Shown: positions 1 through 7,157 of the stretch, one piece after another | How positions within the stretch are numbered: the stretch's first letter is position 1 | Layout: each line of letters begins with the position of its first letter | Assembly (NCBI GenBank): GCA_013153795.1 | Contig: JAADDV010000123.1 | Location: 1 to 15,911, forward strand | Direction: 5' to 3' | Length of the DNA stretch: 15,911 nt | Source of the DNA: Aquificota bacterium | Lineage (GTDB): Bacteria; Aquificota; Aquificia; Aquificales; Hydrogenothermaceae | Made by a program: the position numbers and the translations under genes | Notes under the pieces: model-generated | Databases searched by the model: none | Told to the model about the DNA's origin: nothing | The model's input: the letters and a program-made list of their open reading frames with translations, nothing else

Positions 1-1
1 G

Positions 2-1309
2 GAAAAAAACGTAAAAATAGGTGTCATAAGCTTAGGTTGTCCTAAAAATCTTGTTGATACAGAACTATTACTTGGAAAGCTTAAAGCCTCAAAAGCTGAA
101 GTTGTTTCAGATTTAAACGAAGCTGATGTAATACTAATAAACACATGTGGTTTTATAGATGCTGCCAAAGAAGAAAGTATAAATACCATACTTGAAGCAT
201 CAAATCTAAAAGAAAAAGACCCTAACAAAAAAATCGTTGTTACAGGTTGTTTAGTTGAAAGATACAAAAAAGAACTTGAAAAGGAAATCCCTGAAGTTGA
301 TATGTTTATTGATTTAAAGGAAGAACTTTTAATACCAGAAAAACTAGGTTTGAAACCTGCTCCTGATTTTTCTTTGTATCGAAACAGGATTTTAACAACT
401 CCAAAACATACAGCATATTTAAAAATTTCTGAAGGATGTGATCATACATGTGCCTTTTGTGCTATTCCTCAAATAAGAGGAAAACATAGAAGTAGAACAA
501 TAGAAAGTCTTGTAGATGAAGCAAAGAGACTTGCAGATTTAGGAGTAAAAGAGATAAATATTGTTTCTCAAGATACAAGTTTTTATGGAACAGATATATA
601 TGGAAAACCAAGGCTCTGGGATTTAATCAAAGAAATAGAAAAAATAGAAGGAATAAAATGGATAAGGCTTTACTATCTATATCCAACTACAGTAAATGAG
701 GATTTTATAAAAAGAATGGCAGATAGTGAAAAAGTTGTTAAGTATTTTGAGATGCCTATACAACACTCAGAAGATAAGATTTTAAAAGATATGATGAGAG
801 GGTATAGAAAAAAAAGAATAGAAGAGATTTTAAACTGGAAAGAAAAGTATATTCCTGAAGCAGCTGTAAGAACAGCTGTTATTGTAGGATTTCCAACAGA
901 AACAGAAAAGGATTTTAAAAATCTAAAAGATTTTATAAAAAGTGCAAAATTTGACTGGCTTGGAGTCTTTACATATTCCCATGAAGAAGGAACGCCAGCT
1001 TATGAAAAATTTGAAGATACTATTTCTGAGAAAGAAAAAATAAGAAGAAAAAATGAAATTTTAGAAATACAGGAAAAAATAACAGAAGAGAAAAACAGAC
1101 AGCTTATAGGAAAAGAAATGGAAATCCTGATAGATGGATTTTCAGAAGAATGGGAGACGCTACCGGTTGGGAGAACTTACAGAAGTGCATATGAAATAGA
1201 TGGAATAACATATATAGAAACTACAGAACCAGTAAAACCTGGTGAGTTTGTCAAAGGAAAAATAAAAGATGTTGTTGATATAGTAGACACTGTGGCAGAG
1301 GTTGATTAA
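2..1309 (+). CDS. rimO: Ribosomal protein S12 methylthiotransferase RimO (5' end cut by window edge)
   Basis: Radical SAM methylthiotransferase that adds a methylthio group to an aspartate of ribosomal protein S12. The reading frame is open from base 2, and 435 residues are visible. The first visible residues (EKNVKIGVISLGCPKN) are close to the family's usual N-terminus, so probably only one or a few residues are missing. The in-frame ATG at 302 is internal, because the upstream 100 residues are clearly the MTTase domain. Visible residues C13 (LGCPKN), C49 (NTCGF) and C83 (TGCL) are the three cluster ligands of the N-terminal domain. C146, C150 and C153 (CDHTCAFC) bind the radical SAM cluster. 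MPIQHSEDKIL is the usual mid-domain motif. The last 60 or so residues fit a TRAM domain. Its stop (1307-1309) directly abuts the thiE ATG, so the two are probably co-translated. RimO is favoured over MiaB by the SLGCPKN and CGFIDAAKEES style of the N-terminus. Confidence 0.95.
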   Translation, partial: EKNVKIGVISLGCPKNLVDTELLLGKLKASKAEVVSDLNEADVILINTCGFIDAAKEESINTILEASNLKEKDPNKKIVVTGCLVERYKKELEKEIPEVDMFIDLKEELLIPEKLGLKPAPDFSLYRNRILTTPKHTAYLKISEGCDHTCAFCAIPQIRGKHRSRTIESLVDEAKRLADLGVKEINIVSQDTSFYGTDIYGKPRLWDLIKEIEKIEGIKWIRLYYLYPTTVNEDFIKRMADSEKVVKYFEMPIQHSEDKILKDMMRGYRKKRIEEILNWKEKYIPEAAVRTAVIVGFPTETEKDFKNLKDFIKSAKFDWLGVFTYSHEEGTPAYEKFEDTISEKEKIRRKNEILEIQEKITEEKNRQLIGKEMEILIDGFSEEWETLPVGRTYRSAYEIDGITYIETTEPVKPGEFVKGKIKDVVDIVDTVAEVD

Positions 1310-1954
1310 ATGAAAAAAATTGACTACTCCCTTTACGTAATAACAGATGAAAATCTCATAAAAAAGGATATTGGAAAAGCTGTTGAAAAAGCTATAAAAG
1401 GCGGGGCTACTGTTATCCAATATAGAGCCAAAAATAAAGACAGCAGGACAATGTATAAAGAAGCTTCTGAAATAAAAAAAGTGTGTGATAAATATGGCAT
1501 TCCTTTTATTGTAAATGACAGAGTAGATATAGCTCTTGCTGTAAATGCTGATGGTGTTCATGTAGGACAGGAAGATTTAGATGTTGAGGTTGTAAGAAGA
1601 CTTATTGGATTTGATAAAATTGTAGGTCTTTCTACAAAGAATCTAAAGCAGGTTAAAAAAGCAAACAGTTTACCTGTTGATTATATTGGATTTGGAAGTG
1701 TATTTCCTACAAACACAAAAGAAGATGCAAAACTGGCAGGGATAGAAAATCTCAAAAAAGCCCTTGAAATATCCCTCATTCCTGTTGTTGCTATAGGTGG
1801 AATAAACCATGAAAATATTGACCAGCTTATAGAAATAGGCTGCGAAAATATCGCCGTTGTTTCAGCTGTCTTTAAAGAAAAAAATATAGAAGAAAATACA
1901 AAAAAACTTAAAAATAAACTAAAAAATCAAAAAAGAATGGGTTTTACTATATAA
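1310..1954 (+). CDS. thiE: Thiamine-phosphate synthase ThiE
   Basis: Couples hydroxymethylpyrimidine diphosphate to the thiazole phosphate to give thiamine monophosphate in the cytoplasm. The 214-residue length and TIM-barrel motifs fit the family: YVITDE near residue 9, QYRAK at 37-41 (QLR in most members), VNDR at 68-71, DGVHVGQED at 81-89 (diphosphate/Mg site), GSVFPTNTK at about 129-137 (phosphate-binding loop) and VAIGGI at 160-165, followed by AVVSAV. The last 20 or so residues are lysine- and asparagine-rich and look like a disordered tail. The ATG follows the rimO stop with no gap and no separate Shine-Dalgarno, so translation is probably coupled. I see no other thiamine gene nearby. 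The pairing with rimO looks like operon chance rather than a shared pathway. TenI is the main alternative, but the intact VNDR and HVGQED motifs favour ThiE. Confidence 0.93.
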   Translation: MKKIDYSLYVITDENLIKKDIGKAVEKAIKGGATVIQYRAKNKDSRTMYKEASEIKKVCDKYGIPFIVNDRVDIALAVNADGVHVGQEDLDVEVVRRLIGFDKIVGLSTKNLKQVKKANSLPVDYIGFGSVFPTNTKEDAKLAGIENLKKALEISLIPVVAIGGINHENIDQLIEIGCENIAVVSAVFKEKNIEENTKKLKNKLKNQKRMGFTI

Positions 1955-2043
1955 ACTTAGTCTAAAATTTTTAGCAATACAGCTAATTTAAAATTTTTCA
2001 AAAAAATATATTCTTATGTAAAGAAACACAAAAATTTTTTATG

Positions 2044-2065
2044 AAGGAGCCTTTAAAGGCTCCTT
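2044..2065. terminator. Perfect 22-nt palindrome between convergent genes, probable terminator
   Basis: The arms 2044-2054 and 2055-2065 are exact reverse complements (AAGGAGCCTTT / AAAGGCTCCTT), so either strand can form a strong hairpin. It lies between the thiE stop (1954) and the stop of the large minus-strand gene (2072). Reading the minus strand, the hairpin is followed by CAT, then an A-run and a T-run, which is a late, imperfect U-tract. Reading plus, no U-tract follows. It most likely ends the minus-strand transcript seven bases after its stop and may also stop thiE read-through. Confidence 0.6.
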
Positions 2066-2071
2066 AACAAA

Positions 2072-5000
2072 TTAATCTAATTTTCTTATCTTTCTAATCA
2101 AAAGAATAACATCAGATATATCAACTTTTCCATCTTCATTTAAATCAGCTAAAAGATAGTCTTCATCTAAAGCAGCTATTTCTATAAGCTTTTCTACATC
2201 TTTAAAATCTATGTATCCATCTTTATTAATATCAGCTTTGTCAGGAGTTATATATACTCCTTTTCCTTTTAAAGAAAGAGTAAGTTGTTTATTATTTTTT
2301 GCATTTGTCTGTATATAAAGAGTAGACTGTATAGTTCCTTTTTCTTTTGGAGAAAAGGTAATATGTAATACACAACTACTTTTTGGAATAAGCTCTCTAG
2401 GGCAATTGTTCTTTAGAAGGAAATTTTTATTATCTGTTAAATAAATTCTTTCAAAAATAAGATTAGCATCTCCTGTATTTTTAATAGTTATTTTTTCTGT
2501 TTTTTCTTCTCCAACTAAAACTTGTCCAAAGTTTATTAAAGATTTATCAACAGAGATAGAAGGGAGTTTAGGTTCAACTGCTTTTCCTTTGAGTAATACA
2601 GATACAGAAGGATTATCAGGGTCGTTAGAAATGATTATCAGCTTACCAGCATAATCCCCAGCAGAGGTAGGAGAAAAGATAACTTTAACAGAACAAGATT
2701 TATCTGGCTGTATCTCCTTACAATCTCCTTCTACAACAAATGCTTTGCTATCTACTTTTATCTGTTTAACAATCAATAAAGCATTACCTTTATTCTTTAT
2801 CTGTAATATCCCTTCTTTCCTCTTTCCTATCTCCACTACTCCAAAGTTTATTTCTTTCCTGTCAACAAAGATATCAGGAGAAGGAGGAGGTATAACTACT
2901 GCTTTTAACGGAATTACTACCTCTGGTGTTATTCTGCTATCTGTCTTTATTCTTACTATCCCTTCATATATCCCTTCTTTTTCCCCTCTAAACTCTATGT
3001 ATATCTCACATTTCTCTTTTTCCTTTATTACCTGACAATCCCCTTTTAACCTATATCCTTCCCCTTCTACTTTTATCTCCTTTATCCTTACCTCTCCTGT
3101 CCCTACATTCTCTATCTCTATTTTTCTCTCTACCTTCTCCCCTATATACACTCTACCTATCTCTATTTTTTCCTCTTTTACTTTTATTATCCCTTCTCTT
3201 CTCTTCCCTTCTCCTTCTACTTTTATTCTCTTTTCTCCTATATTTGTCTTTATTCTTATCTGACTTTCTATTTTCCCTTCTCTTTTTGGCCTAAATATTA
3301 CCTCTACCTTACACTCTTTTTTTGGCTCTACTTTTTTGCAGTTATAAACAACTTCAAAGTTTTCTTTGTCATCTACATCTATATTGAGAATATCTAAAGG
3401 AGCATTTCCTATGTTTTTGATAGAGAAGAATTTAGAGGAAGAAGAGCCTATGAAAGTAGGAGGAAATGAAATAGAGGAAGGAAGAGAGGAGATAATAGGT
3501 AGTTTAGGCTCAACCGCTTTTCCTTTAAGAGATACAGATACAGAAGGATTATCAGGGTCATTAGAAATGATTGTCAGCTTACCAACATAATCTCCAGCAG
3601 ATTTAGGAGAGAAGATAACTTTAACAGAGCAAGATTTGTTAGGCTGTATCTCTTTGCAGTTTCCTTCTACAATGAATGCTTCATTATCTACTTTTATTTG
3701 TTTGATAACAAGTAAATCATTTCCAGAGTTTTTAATCTGTAATATTTTTTCATCTTTCTTTCCTACTTCTACCTGTCCAAAGTCTATTAAAGGTTTGTCA
3801 ATAAAAATAGAAGGGAGTTTAGGTTCGACTGCTTTTCCTTTGAGTGATACGGATATAGAAGGATTGTTAGGGTCATTGGAAGAGATAATAAGTTTAGCAG
3901 AGTGTTCTCCAGGGGATTTAGGAGAGAAGACAATTTCAATAGAGCAAGAAGAAGAAGGTTTAATAGATTTGCAAGAGTTAGTTTTAATAAAGAAATCATT
4001 TCCGTTAATAGAGAAAGATAGAGAAAGGTCAATATTTCCTTTATTTTCTATTGTTAGAGATTTAACAGAATTTTCTCCTACAATTGTTTCTGGGAATATT
4101 ATTGTTTTTGTTGGCACATTTATTTTTGCTATCTTTGGCTCTTTTCCTTCCCCTTTTAACTCTATTTTATAAGACTGCTTATCTGTTTCAATAACTAGAA
4201 ATCCATTTATTTCTCCTGATTTTGTTGGAGAAAATGCGACCTTTATTTTACAGGAGCTATTTCCATTTATCTGAGAGCAACTTTCTAATATTTTAAAGTC
4301 TGAACCAATAGTATATATATTCTTTATTTTTAAAACTTCATCTCCTTCATTCTTTAAAATGATAACTTCTGTTTTTTCCTCACCAATTAAGACTTGTCCA
4401 AAGTCTACAATTGTTGCTTCAAAAACTAAATTAGCTGGACGTGGTAAAGCTTCTCCAACTGCTAAAATTTCTGTTTTTGGATTTTCAGGGTCATTAGAGT
4501 TTATATAAAATACAAAACTTTTCTTTCCAGGAGTTTGAGGAGCGAAAATAATATCAGCATCACATATAGCATTTGGGTCTAAATTGTCTGGACAATAATG
4601 AATAACTTTAAAATCATTTGAATTTGGAATTTCAAATTCCAAAACAAGAGGATTATCAGGAGATAAATTTTCAATATAAATAGTTTCTTTTTTTTCAGTT
4701 TTATTTAATACTTGCCCAAAATCTATATGTGTTTTATTAACATAAATTTTAGGTGGTTTGATAACTTTTCCTTCTCCTTTTACTGGAATTTCGAGACGAG
4801 GATTGTTATAAGCATTTGAATCAATAATCAAAGTTGCTTCTTTAACACCCTCATCTTCAGGAGAAAAATAAACCTTTACTTGACAATTTTCACCTTCTTC
4901 TAAAAGCCAATCCGAACAAAAGTTTTCTATATAAAAATCAGGAGGTCCAGAAATAATTATGTAGTGGATATCTAAAGTTTCTTTTCCTTTATTTGTTATA

Positions 5001-6283
5001 TTTATAGTTTGAGATACTGTTTCTCCAATAAGGACTTTTCCAAAATCTATAGAAGAAGGATTAGCTTCTATTATAGGTGCAAAGATAGGTTGCTCCTCTG
5101 AGCTATTTCTAAAGTTAGCTATAAGTATTTTTGTTTTATTTATAGTTTTTGCATTATCAGCAGCTTCAGGGTCTTTTTCAGGTTTTCCTATTTGGTATCC
5201 TTTATATGTAATATTTGGATTAGAAAAATAGTTAATTCGAGGTTTATCATAACTCATAATAGTGGCAAAAATTCCCGGTTTGTCATAACCATATGAATAA
5301 TAATAAGCTCCAATTCCTGTTGCATGGTCTTTATCATGCTGACAACCAAAATTATGCCCTACTTCGTGTATATATATCACATCAGGACAATAAATATCTC
5401 CTGATGAACCAATATCAACAACGTTATAAGCCAAATGCTGATAATAACCTACATATTTTTCTAAATCACTTTCTAAATCTTCAGGGAGAAGTACTGGAAT
5501 ATAAGCATATCCACAATAATAATCTCCTTTATATTTTCTAAACAATGTCACAATATCAGCTTTGTAAAAATTTCTTAATCTTTTTACTTCTGAAGAAGAA
5601 GCTAGATTGCTTAAAGCAGAGACAATATAATTATCCTCATTCGCATCAGGAGATTCATATTCAACAATACCAACAATATTTAATTTTGTATAAATTTGGC
5701 TTTGCTCTAATATTTGATTTCCTAAATCTACTAAATTTCTTAGTTTTGCCTCCAGTCCAGCTCCCAAATCTTGTTTTAATTGTCTTGTATAAAGAAGAAG
5801 GACATCTACAATACTCCCATCATCTCTTGTTATATTTTTTGGTTTTATTAAAAAACTACTTTCCTTAATATCTCCATAGTAGGGGATAAAATCGTCTTTA
5901 AAAGGAATACTTTCTTTTCCTGAAAAATCTATTACTTTATAAAGGCCTTCTTTTGAATCCACAGGCTCTATTTTAAATATTTTTTCACCTATTTGTACTC
6001 TTCCATAAGCTATTCCTTTTACCACTGTGATTATAACTAAACTATCTTTTTCTCCTTTTACTTTTCCATAAATAGAAAAACCATCTTTCCTAAATTCTAT
6101 TTTTTCTCTTTCTATTTGAATTACTGTTCCATCTGGAAGAGGAATTGATGTAGAGCCTGATTTAATAGAAATTTTTGAAGAAGTTTTTAAACTGTTTACA
6201 TCAAATTTAAAAATTTTCTCTTGAGCAAAAGAAAAGAAAACGATAAATATAGACAGAATTACCCATCTAATTAAAGTACTCAT
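2072..6283 (-). CDS. Secreted M12B-type zinc metalloprotease with nine ASH/choice-of-anchor-D repeats and C-terminal dockerin-like domain
   Basis: A 1403-residue exported protein; no established gene name. A signal peptide spans residues 1-20 (hydrophobic core, cleavage likely at SFA|QE). Residues 22-157 look like a propeptide. Residues 158-393 match the reprolysin-like metzincin fold: VDVLLLYT start, zinc motif HEVGHNFGCQHD with H306, E307, H310 and H316, and Met-turn TIMSY at 341-345. Residues 404-1342 are nine tandem immunoglobulin-like repeats of about 100 residues, each opening with an I-D-F-G-x-V-x-I-G-like strand. Each repeat carries a cysteine pair 9-11 residues apart (for example C876/C885), suggesting one disulfide per repeat outside the cytoplasm. 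Residues 1348-1403 hold two calcium-loop helices (D1351, D1380). The start is supported by a strong GGAGGGAGG Shine-Dalgarno just upstream. It is likely surface-attached or released. Substrate unknown. Domain calls are confident, biological role is not. Confidence 0.9.
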   Translation of the reverse strand: MSTLIRWVILSIFIVFFSFAQEKIFKFDVNSLKTSSKISIKSGSTSIPLPDGTVIQIEREKIEFRKDGFSIYGKVKGEKDSLVIITVVKGIAYGRVQIGEKIFKIEPVDSKEGLYKVIDFSGKESIPFKDDFIPYYGDIKESSFLIKPKNITRDDGSIVDVLLLYTRQLKQDLGAGLEAKLRNLVDLGNQILEQSQIYTKLNIVGIVEYESPDANEDNYIVSALSNLASSSEVKRLRNFYKADIVTLFRKYKGDYYCGYAYIPVLLPEDLESDLEKYVGYYQHLAYNVVDIGSSGDIYCPDVIYIHEVGHNFGCQHDKDHATGIGAYYYSYGYDKPGIFATIMSYDKPRINYFSNPNITYKGYQIGKPEKDPEAADNAKTINKTKILIANFRNSSEEQPIFAPIIEANPSSIDFGKVLIGETVSQTINITNKGKETLDIHYIIISGPPDFYIENFCSDWLLEEGENCQVKVYFSPEDEGVKEATLIIDSNAYNNPRLEIPVKGEGKVIKPPKIYVNKTHIDFGQVLNKTEKKETIYIENLSPDNPLVLEFEIPNSNDFKVIHYCPDNLDPNAICDADIIFAPQTPGKKSFVFYINSNDPENPKTEILAVGEALPRPANLVFEATIVDFGQVLIGEEKTEVIILKNEGDEVLKIKNIYTIGSDFKILESCSQINGNSSCKIKVAFSPTKSGEINGFLVIETDKQSYKIELKGEGKEPKIAKINVPTKTIIFPETIVGENSVKSLTIENKGNIDLSLSFSINGNDFFIKTNSCKSIKPSSSCSIEIVFSPKSPGEHSAKLIISSNDPNNPSISVSLKGKAVEPKLPSIFIDKPLIDFGQVEVGKKDEKILQIKNSGNDLLVIKQIKVDNEAFIVEGNCKEIQPNKSCSVKVIFSPKSAGDYVGKLTIISNDPDNPSVSVSLKGKAVEPKLPIISSLPSSISFPPTFIGSSSSKFFSIKNIGNAPLDILNIDVDDKENFEVVYNCKKVEPKKECKVEVIFRPKREGKIESQIRIKTNIGEKRIKVEGEGKRREGIIKVKEEKIEIGRVYIGEKVERKIEIENVGTGEVRIKEIKVEGEGYRLKGDCQVIKEKEKCEIYIEFRGEKEGIYEGIVRIKTDSRITPEVVIPLKAVVIPPPSPDIFVDRKEINFGVVEIGKRKEGILQIKNKGNALLIVKQIKVDSKAFVVEGDCKEIQPDKSCSVKVIFSPTSAGDYAGKLIIISNDPDNPSVSVLLKGKAVEPKLPSISVDKSLINFGQVLVGEEKTEKITIKNTGDANLIFERIYLTDNKNFLLKNNCPRELIPKSSCVLHITFSPKEKGTIQSTLYIQTNAKNNKQLTLSLKGKGVYITPDKADINKDGYIDFKDVEKLIEIAALDEDYLLADLNEDGKVDISDVILLIRKIRKLD
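2075..2242 (-). other. Dockerin-like paired EF-hand domain at the C-terminus
   Basis: Protein residues 1348-1403. There are two calcium loops with the pattern D-x-N-x-D-G-x-(I/V)-D-x-x-D: DINKDGYIDFKD at 1351-1362 and DLNEDGKVDISD at 1380-1391. Each is followed by a short amphipathic helix (VEKLIEIA and VILLIRKI). This two-fold arrangement is the type I dockerin layout. No cohesin is visible in the window, so a cohesin partner is unproven and it may only be a calcium-stabilised cap. Confidence 0.75.
2258..5074 (-). repeat. Array of nine ASH/choice-of-anchor-D repeats
   Basis: Protein residues 404-1342. Approximate units: 404-506, 511-611, 617-713, 719-817, 824-922, 929-1026, 1030-1128, 1136-1234, 1241-1342. 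Each has an IDFG/INFG-type opening strand, a central NxG turn, a cysteine pair and an F-S-P-x-x-x-G motif. Units 5 and 8 are nearly identical over their second halves. Unit 7 differs sharply in composition. Confidence 0.85.
5105..5812 (-). other. Metalloprotease domain (metzincin, M12B-like) of the large secreted protein
   Basis: Protein residues 158-393. The zinc ligands H306, H310 and H316, the catalytic E307, the G313 turn and the Met-turn M343 are all present, so the protease should be active. Four cysteines (C257, C299, C314 and one in the preceding motif region) would be free to form disulfides outside the cell. The upstream segment, residues 22-157, has no cysteine-switch motif that I can see. 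Confidence 0.85.
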
Positions 6284-6379
6284 TTCCTCCCTCCCTATTT
6301 TGAAGAATTAAAATTTTATGAAAAATCTAATGCAATTTTATTAAAAATTATCTAGCTTATTATTAACTATTTATTTATG

Positions 6380-6408
6380 ATTATAAACTCTGGTCATTTA
6401 AAAAGCAA
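6380..6408 (-). promoter_or_regulatory. Sigma-70-type promoter for the large secreted protein
   Basis: On the minus strand, a perfect -10 TATAAT (6380-6385) lies 17 bases from a -35-like TTGCTT (6403-6408, three of six consensus bases). Transcription would start near 6373, giving a leader of about 90 bases before the ATG at 6283. Confidence 0.55.
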
Positions 6409-6812
6409 GCGTAATTTATTCAAATTTATAGATATATTCCTATAATTATTAATCATTAATTAACAACTTAGAGCTTACAGTTTTATAATCATAAAAAACA
6501 AAAGAGAGAAAATTTTCCTAAAACTAAGATAAGGATTTGTTTTTAGATTATTAAATTTGGAAGTTTTTGTGTTTTAGATTTAGTAGATTAAAAGATGAAA
6601 AAAATTTATAACTTCTTTAACTTATTTCTAAAGAGATATTAATATAAAAAGATATTAAATAGATACTTGTTTCTAATACAAAATTTTAAAAAGTTTAAAA
6701 CAAAAATACTTTTATAAAGGGAAAGTGTTTAATACGAGAAACAATTTTGCATTAATAAGGAAAATTTTTGAATTTTTAATATAGAAAAGAAAAAATTTTG
6801 AAATATTTTTAA

Positions 6813-6835
6813 TAAAAAAGGGGCATAAAGCCCCT
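6813..6835 (-). terminator. Rho-independent terminator of the ferredoxin gene
   Basis: On the minus strand a six-base stem AGGGGC/GCCCCT (6830-6835 with 6819-6824) and a five-base loop are followed by a T-run (6814-6819). It begins five bases after the ferredoxin stop, so the gene is probably transcribed as a single-gene unit. Confidence 0.85.
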
Positions 6836-6840
6836 ATTGA

Positions 6841-7065
6841 TTACTCTTCAATAACCTCAGTAATAAGAGAGCCTGAAGGGCACTCTTCTGTGATTTCTAA
6901 AGCTCTTTCTGCTAATTCTCCTTCTATAATAGCTCCATCTCCACCAATGTCATCTCTAACCTTTGCTATTCCGTCCCCTTGGTCTTCATAAACTTCAGGA
7001 AGCTCATCATAACAGAGAGCACAAGCTGTGCAAAGGTCTTGGTCAACAGAAACTTTAACCTTCAT
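6841..7065 (-). CDS. Monocluster [4Fe-4S] ferredoxin
   Basis: A 74-residue acidic electron carrier. C12, C15 and C18 (CTACALC) and C62 (ECPSGSL) are the four ligands of one [4Fe-4S] cluster. There is no second CxxCxxC, so it is a single-cluster ferredoxin of the Thermotoga/Desulfovibrio/Hydrogenobacter type, with the usual long insertion (residues 20-58) in place of the second cluster. It is rich in D and E, as expected for a soluble redox donor. If the host is an Aquificota autotroph, it would be a plausible donor to the 2-oxoglutarate and pyruvate synthases of the reductive TCA cycle (inference). It has its own promoter, a clear GGAGGT Shine-Dalgarno at about 7071-7078 and its own terminator, so it is likely strongly and separately expressed. 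Confidence 0.93.
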   Translation of the reverse strand: MKVKVSVDQDLCTACALCYDELPEVYEDQGDGIAKVRDDIGGDGAIIEGELAERALEITEECPSGSLITEVIEE

Positions 7066-7111
7066 TGTATTACCTCCACTAAGTTAGTTTTTATTTATAA
7101 ATCCTAGGAAT

Positions 7112-7140
7112 AGTATATTAAAAGGTGTATTAAATTGCAA
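7112..7140 (-). promoter_or_regulatory. Sigma-70-type promoter for the ferredoxin gene
   Basis: On the minus strand TTGCAA (7135-7140) and TATACT (7112-7117) are separated by exactly 17 bases. The -10 box matches five of six consensus bases. It lies in the gap after rlmN, so the ferredoxin can be transcribed independently, with a leader of about 40 bases. Confidence 0.65.
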
Positions 7141-7157
7141 TAAAACAGTGTTTGATT

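Larger units (their letters stand above)
6284..6840. other. AT-rich intergenic gap of 557 bases with no gene found
   Basis: No frame on either strand gives a credible protein; the longest ATG-started frames are about 15 codons without a Shine-Dalgarno. At the 6284 end it holds the ribosome binding site and promoter of the large secreted protein. At the 6840 end it holds the ferredoxin terminator. The middle (about 6420-6800) is very A/T-rich. I see no tRNA, CRISPR or convincing structured RNA in it. Confidence 0.6.

Noticed and set aside
1160..1561. Minus-strand frame of 133 codons across the rimO-thiE junction
   Set aside because: Antisense to two well-supported genes, tyrosine/phenylalanine-rich from reversed AT-rich codons, no ribosome site.
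3636..4172. Open plus-strand frame of 178 codons inside the large secreted protein
   Set aside because: It is antisense to the ASH repeats, has no ribosome site and recurs where the repeats recur; it is a shadow of the repeat coding.
6595..6642. Possible 15-residue peptide in the AT-rich gap
   Set aside because: No Shine-Dalgarno, low-complexity lysine/phenylalanine sequence, and expected by chance in AT-rich DNA.
6628..6660. Two copies of AGATATTA a short way apart in the gap (possible operator or start of a CRISPR-like array)
   Set aside because: Only two eight-base copies, in very AT-rich DNA, with no third copy or spacer pattern.
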